Shown piece by piece: positions 52,777 through 56,952 of a DNA stretch of 56,952 nt. The notes below the pieces were generated by a model, which was given only the letters and a program-made list of their open reading frames with translations, did no database searches and was not told where the DNA came from. The number at the start of each line of letters is the position of its first letter. Position 1 is the stretch's first letter. This stretch comes from Chloroflexota bacterium (GTDB taxonomy: Bacteria; Chloroflexota; Anaerolineae; Promineifilales; Promineifilaceae): positions 1 through 56,952 of the forward strand of contig JAJRVV010000030.1 in NCBI GenBank assembly GCA_024277135.1, given 5' to 3'. A program made the position numbers and the translations under genes.

Positions 52777-54357
52777 CTAAGAATGGGCAGCTAATGATCG
52801 CCGGTCTATTTTACCCGTGGAGGTTTTGGGTAGAGTCTGGCGAAATTCTATCATTTCGGGAACCATGTAGGCGGGAATTTGGTCAGCGCAAAATTTTCGC
52901 AGTTGCTGCGCATCGGCCGCGTCGGTTCCGTTAACGACGACGAACGCCTTGAGTCTATTCCCGATGACATCATCAGGAATCGCCACTACACCGGCTTCCC
53001 TGACGTCTGCATGGCTGTATAAAGCGGCTTCGATCTCGCCCAATTCAATTCGATATCCCCGACTTTTAATCATGTGATCGCGGCGGCCGATGAAAATGTA
53101 ATTCCCGTCTTCTTCTCGCGTCACGATGTCGCCGATGCGGTAAACCGTCTCCTGAAAATGGGGTTGTAAGGGGTTGGGAATGAAAACCTGATTTGTTTTT
53201 TCTGCATCACCCCAATATCCCTGGGCCACGCAAGAGCCACGGCCGTACAACTCTCCTTCCTGTCCTGGTTCGGTGATGAGGTTGCCATCGTCGTCCAAAG
53301 CAAAAACTTCCATGTTGGTACATGCTTTGCCGATGGGAATGGGTTTCACTTGGCCTGGATCGAGTTGAGGAACGTGAAAATAGGTGATGACGTTGGTCTC
53401 GGTAGGACCGTACAGATTGTAGTATTCGGCCTGCGGGATGAGGGTCATTAACTGGCGCAGGTATTTGACCGGGAAAACTTCACCGGCAAAAAGGATGGTT
53501 CTCAGGTTTGTGAACGTGTGTCGCTCTAAACGGCCGTGCAGCACCATCATCGAAAGCACAGAGGGAACAGAATACCAGACGGAGATTTGATTTTTCTCAA
53601 TCCAGTCTGCCAAGCGAATGGGGAAGGTAGACGTTCCCTCTGGAACCAATACCAGGGTAGCTCCAGCCTTAAAACTCACAAAAACATCAAAGATCGAGAG
53701 ATCGAAATGCAAGGGGGCGTGGTTGGAAAGCCGGTCATCGGCCGTGACGTTAAATGTTTCAAATCCCCAGTTGACGAAGGTCAAGGCATTGAGATGGGAA
53801 ATCATCACCCCTTTGGGCGCACCGGTCGAACCGGATGTGTAGAGGATGTAAGCCAGATCAGTTTCGATACTTGAGTTCAATGGCGTGGATGTTTCGGAGC
53901 GGTTGATGACATCCGGCCAAAGAACGGTTTTCACCATCGGCATTTCCGGCGGAGCGGCCCCATCATCTGTCACGATTACCACTTCCAGAGGGTTATCCTG
54001 GGGAAACATTTCCGGCAGGACGGCCGCTTTTTTAGAAGAGGTGAGCAGGCAACGAATGCCACAATCCCGGATGATGTAACCCAGCCGGGCAAGAGGCGCA
54101 TTGGGGTCTAAAGGGACGTAAACGCCGCCAGCTTTCAAGATCGCCTGGATACTGATGATGACCGGAATGGTTTTGTTGATGAAGATTCCAACCCGGTCCC
54201 CCGGCCTCACCCCATCCTCCTGGAGGACGGCCGCTAACTGGTTGGTCACAACGTCCAATTCCTGATAGGTGATTTTTTCGTCGCGGTAGATAACTGCGTC
54301 TTTATGGGGGAGTTGTTGGGCGGCGTTGATTAAAAGATGCTGTAACAAATAAACCAC
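52777..54357 (-). CDS. Free-standing amino-acid adenylation enzyme (NRPS A-domain, PltF-like architecture)
   Basis: A protein of 526 residues. Core motifs are intact: A3 YTSGSTGAPKGV, A4 region HFDLSIFDVF with the substrate-anchoring Asp, A5 NLYGPTETN, A7 YRIGD, A8 GRRDHMIKSRGYRIELGEIE and A10 LPKTSTGKIDRRSL with the catalytic Lys. It has no carrier or condensation domain, so it must load a separate carrier, presumably the one at 44251-44496. The conserved FDLS Asp points to an alpha-amino acid. The GTG at 54357, 9 bp after AAGGAG, is the best start; a TTG at 54396 is possible but lies before that ribosome site. Amino acid not determined; proline is a hypothesis. Confidence 0.88.
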   Translation of the reverse strand: MVYLLQHLLINAAQQLPHKDAVIYRDEKITYQELDVVTNQLAAVLQEDGVRPGDRVGIFINKTIPVIISIQAILKAGGVYVPLDPNAPLARLGYIIRDCGIRCLLTSSKKAAVLPEMFPQDNPLEVVIVTDDGAAPPEMPMVKTVLWPDVINRSETSTPLNSSIETDLAYILYTSGSTGAPKGVMISHLNALTFVNWGFETFNVTADDRLSNHAPLHFDLSIFDVFVSFKAGATLVLVPEGTSTFPIRLADWIEKNQISVWYSVPSVLSMMVLHGRLERHTFTNLRTILFAGEVFPVKYLRQLMTLIPQAEYYNLYGPTETNVITYFHVPQLDPGQVKPIPIGKACTNMEVFALDDDGNLITEPGQEGELYGRGSCVAQGYWGDAEKTNQVFIPNPLQPHFQETVYRIGDIVTREEDGNYIFIGRRDHMIKSRGYRIELGEIEAALYSHADVREAGVVAIPDDVIGNRLKAFVVVNGTDAADAQQLRKFCADQIPAYMVPEMIEFRQTLPKTSTGKIDRRSLAAHS

Positions 54358-54576
54358 TTCCACATTCTCCTTTTGGTGGTTTTGAGATTCAGGCAAGTAG
54401 GTTGTGATGGAGCAGGCTTTGTCCCCAACTTTGGCGAGTCTATCGCCAGAATCTTACGAATGGTCTTAAATGTATCTTAACGTCCGGGGGTGGTGTGGTT
54501 GCCGGAAACTGTCATTGTCCAACGAGTCGTTATCTGACGAAGGGGAGAGGGGTTAGTCTGGCTCTTTCTGGCCGCG

Positions 54577-55560
54577 CTACAACATATCTCTGGCGTGGGC
54601 GGCGCTGATGGCTTCTGTCGGGGAGATAGGCGGCGTGCCGTTTTGCACGGCCGTATAAAACAACCGAATGAGCTGTCTCAGACCAGGATACGCCGCTTCC
54701 CGCCGCGCCACCCTCTGTCCCAGGTTAACCGCCGCCGCCCCGAATTGCCGGGCCGCCAGGTCAAACGGGTGCGCCAGCTTGCGCGCCCTGGATACAGCCC
54801 CCGGTTCCACGAAGCTGTAACCGTGAAACAAATCCAGGTGAATGGTTCCCTCAGCGCCAACTATCTCAAACGAGTTGCGTGTGGGACGGCCGTTCAAACT
54901 TACCTCAATCGTCACCGTCACGCCCGCCAATTCCCCCCAAACCCGCAGCTCACCAGGAGACGGCCGTTTCATCATCCAGGTGACGGCCGTCAAATCTGTC
55001 GTCAAGAAAGCCTGAACCAGCGAAAACGAATGGGGCAGAATATCGGCCGCTATTTGATCCATCTCCGCATCGGAGCGGCCCACTCCCCCCGCCGAACGAA
55101 TGGCAGCGCGTAAATGCACTAGGCGGCCAATTCGCGCCAGGTCTCTTTTGGCTTTCATCGCCCCTTTCTGAAAGGGAAATTGATGCACCGGACAAACCAA
55201 CACGCCCCGCGTCGCCGCCAGGTCAAACAGGCGTTCCGTTTCCAGGCCGGTCGGCGCCAATGGCTTTTCCACCAGCACATGCACGCCTGCCTCAATTGCC
55301 TTTTCCGTAAACGGAACATGTGTCGGCGTTGGCGTGCAGATGTGCAAAACGTCAAGCGGCATCTGCTCCAGCATTTGCGCCAGATCGCTAAAGCCGCGCG
55401 CCCCGGCAGCGCGGTTTGCCAACCGTTCCGCCGCCGGAAGATCGAGGTCGCAGACGGCCGTCACCCGCCCACCGGCCCGTTTGATGGATTCAACGTGCCA
55501 GCGCCCCATCAACCCGGCGCCGACTATTCCGGCTTTGAGTACGGCCGTACCGCCCATCAT
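54577..55560 (-). CDS. Gfo/Idh/MocA-family NAD(P)-dependent oxidoreductase
   Basis: A protein of 327 residues. LKAGIVGAGLMGRWHVESIK is the Rossmann loop; TPTPTHVPFTEKAIEAGVHV and LVEKPLAPT carry the family's EKP motif; DILPHSFSLVQAF supplies the catalytic-region His. It oxidises or reduces a sugar or sugar-like ring, often a nucleotide sugar. The ATG at 55560 follows AAAAGGGG; a TTG at 55602 overlapping the previous stop is an alternative. It is the second gene of the minus-strand run after the radical SAM gene. Substrate unknown. Confidence 0.88.
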   Translation of the reverse strand: MMGGTAVLKAGIVGAGLMGRWHVESIKRAGGRVTAVCDLDLPAAERLANRAAGARGFSDLAQMLEQMPLDVLHICTPTPTHVPFTEKAIEAGVHVLVEKPLAPTGLETERLFDLAATRGVLVCPVHQFPFQKGAMKAKRDLARIGRLVHLRAAIRSAGGVGRSDAEMDQIAADILPHSFSLVQAFLTTDLTAVTWMMKRPSPGELRVWGELAGVTVTIEVSLNGRPTRNSFEIVGAEGTIHLDLFHGYSFVEPGAVSRARKLAHPFDLAARQFGAAAVNLGQRVARREAAYPGLRQLIRLFYTAVQNGTPPISPTEAISAAHARDML

Positions 55561-55598
55561 CCAGATTTCCCCTTTTCCTTTGCTGAGATGGCTTTCCC

Positions 55599-56789
55599 TC
55601 AAACCTTCTCGGCGTCAATAACCGGCAAATCGGCGCTGATGAAACCGCCATTATTCACCGGAACCGGCAGCTTATCATCATCCATTTCGATTTGAAGTTT
55701 CTCGCCGTTCGGGAGCGGTTGGGGACGCTGCCACACCTTGGCTGCGACCATCGCTTTAATCAAACTAGGCGGCTGATAAACAATACTGGGCCACATAAAG
55801 ACCTCAGTTGAACAATGACATTCTTTGTTGCCAATTGATTGCCGCAGCGTGTCTGCCGGGGACGAATTCCACAATTCTTGGAACGAATTCTGGCGCAGAT
55901 TGCCGATGGGTTCGTGCATCTCACACATACTAACATCGCCATTGGCATAGACCACCACACTTAACCGGCCGGCACTGCACGGAACCACCTGACGCTGCTC
56001 CCTGACCGCCTTCACCTTTGCCCATTGCAACATCGGCTCGACAATAGCGCCATATCGCCCTTCCTCCCGTGGCGACCATAAACGACGAATATACTCAAAC
56101 AACGCTTCATATTCTGACAAAAGCGGCGCGGCCAGGTCGGGATTCTTCCTGTCGCCGCGAATGATCGCCAGATTATGGTGATCCATTTTCGGACAACGCT
56201 CATAAAGATAGGTTGTCAACCGCTTGATTTCGTCCATATTTTGGTCAGTTGCGGTTGAGATGGTGTGGATACGCAGGCGAGGGTCCCGTTCCTGAATCTT
56301 CACCAGCGCGTCATAAGTCTCCATCGCCTTGCGAAATGCATTCTTGGCCACCCGAAACTCATCATGAAACTCAGGCATACCATCCAAAGAGATTTCACAC
56401 ACAAATAAATCCAGCTCTTTTTCTTCCAGAACGTTCGTCACCGCCGCCACCGTTTTATCGGTAAAATAGCCGTTGGTAGGCACATAAATTTGGCGCACCT
56501 CATTGTGCTGGATGAACTGCCGGCAAATTTCGGCGAATTCTTTGCGGATGAATGGTTCGCCGCCGGACAAATTCAAGTTTTCAATAGGGCCAAGCGACCG
56601 GGATAGCTCAAAAATTTCCTCTTTGGTGAGATCGTCACGCTTGTTAAGACTGGTCCAATAGAAGCAGTGCCCACACTTCATGTTGCAAATGGAGTTAATA
56701 AACAGTACCAAAAAATTTGGTTGGGGGCGCTGGCGATAATTATTTAGAGTGATACGTGTATGTCGGGAAACACGTTTAATAACATTCAT
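55599..56789 (-). CDS. Radical SAM/SPASM-domain protein
   Basis: A protein of 396 residues after AAGGAG. The radical SAM cluster motif CNMKCGHC (Cys 35, 39, 42), then SGGEPFIR and the core barrel, are clear. A C-terminal SPASM-like region has further Cys: [30 protein letters not shown], and ECHCSTEV. This architecture serves in peptide modification (PqqE/MftC-like) and in many small-molecule reactions. It begins the minus-strand run that leads into the adenylation cluster; no short peptide gene is seen directly beside it. Whether it belongs to that pathway is inferred from strand and spacing only. Confidence 0.9.
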   Translation of the reverse strand: MNVIKRVSRHTRITLNNYRQRPQPNFLVLFINSICNMKCGHCFYWTSLNKRDDLTKEEIFELSRSLGPIENLNLSGGEPFIRKEFAEICRQFIQHNEVRQIYVPTNGYFTDKTVAAVTNVLEEKELDLFVCEISLDGMPEFHDEFRVAKNAFRKAMETYDALVKIQERDPRLRIHTISTATDQNMDEIKRLTTYLYERCPKMDHHNLAIIRGDRKNPDLAAPLLSEYEALFEYIRRLWSPREEGRYGAIVEPMLQWAKVKAVREQRQVVPCSAGRLSVVVYANGDVSMCEMHEPIGNLRQNSFQELWNSSPADTLRQSIGNKECHCSTEVFMWPSIVYQPPSLIKAMVAAKVWQRPQPLPNGEKLQIEMDDDKLPVPVNNGGFISADLPVIDAEKV

Positions 56790-56859
56790 ACCAAACTCTC
56801 CTTGAACTTTTCTCTAGCAGCTTGTCGGAAGAGTCGAAATAGCAACACGGGTAGAACGG

Positions 56860-56945
56860 ATTGGACGGATTTTCACGGATAAAATAAGGGAAAATCCGTG
56901 TAAATCCGTTAGATCCGTATCATCCGTGTATCCATTAAATCATTC
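56860..56945. repeat. Degenerate ATCCGTGTA-type tandem and inverted repeats
   Basis: AAATCCGTGTAAATCCGTT, AGATCCGTATC, ATCCGTGTATCC units of roughly 9-10 bp, with an inverted partner, GGATTTTCACGGAT, at the left, so the block can fold back. It lies upstream of the radical SAM gene at the window edge. It is another member of the short-repeat class, with a longer period. Confidence 0.6.
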
Positions 56946-56952
56946 TCCGACA

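Noticed and set aside
55599..56789. Radical SAM gene as a RiPP maturase for the Cys peptide at 26828-26947
   Set aside because: It is nearly 30 kb away, with no peptide gene beside it and no peptide-recognition (RRE-like) domain visible.

Overview
The window looks like chromosomal DNA of a Chloroflexota bacterium, probably of the Anaerolineae/Caldilineae side. Reasons: GC-rich genes in short operons, large secreted beta-propeller and PTP-linker proteins, an FtsZ outside any dcw cluster, an archaeal-type aspartate-semialdehyde dehydrogenase, a fused FAD/Fe-S glycolate-lactate-type dehydrogenase and a geranylgeranyl-reductase-type flavoprotein. The taxon is inferred from gene style, not from a marker alignment. 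Two genome-wide signatures stand out. One is the palindromic octamer ACGGCCGT, which recurs every few hundred bases and is absent from the restriction-modification block. The other is a set of 7-bp-period short tandem repeats and short perfect hairpins, some lying inside coding sequence.

Layout. 1-1.8 kb: the end of a class V aminotransferase, a VapBC-like pair and a MntA/HepT pair. 1.8-12.2 kb: housekeeping genes (FAD/Fe-S dehydrogenase, small HTH protein, ftsZ, two hypothetical proteins in an operon, deoxyribosyltransferase-like protein, tRNA-Arg, SDR epimerase, NAD(P)HX repair enzyme). 12.2-14.5 kb: an AT-richer minus-strand block (C5 methyltransferase, restriction enzyme split by an in-frame stop, Vsr) between nnr and asd. 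15.7-18.2 kb: a PIN toxin-like pair, a truncated type IIG restriction enzyme, a TPMT-like methyltransferase and a broken secreted gene. 18.2-26.7 kb: two heterodimeric ABC exporter pairs on the minus strand, separated by a frameshifted hicB-like gene and a TumA/TumE pair. A 39-residue Cys-containing peptide gene followed by an intrinsic terminator sits directly upstream of the second pair.

27-34.5 kb: a secreted seven-repeat propeller protein, aldo/keto reductase, nucleoside phosphorylase, GNAT, cold-shock protein, geranylgeranyl-reductase-type flavoprotein and LMW tyrosine phosphatase. 34.7-43.2 kb: two paralogous giant FG-GAP proteins. One carries 7 calcium-type repeats plus three golvesin-type C-terminal domains, the other 14 repeats plus a C-terminal membrane anchor.

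43.3-56.8 kb (minus strand): a cluster combining a radical SAM/SPASM protein, a Gfo/Idh/MocA oxidoreductase, a free-standing adenylation enzyme, an esterase-PKD-cohesin-GH30 lipoprotein, a methyltransferase, a sulfotransferase, a polysaccharide-type flippase, an acyl-CoA-dehydrogenase-like enzyme with a shifted catalytic Glu, a discrete carrier protein and an LpxL-type acyltransferase. The adenylation enzyme, carrier protein and dehydrogenase match the set that makes pyrrolyl-2-carboxyl (or another dehydrogenated aminoacyl) thioesters. The remaining genes suggest that such a group may decorate an exported glycan or lipid. This cluster is the best candidate here for an undescribed system.
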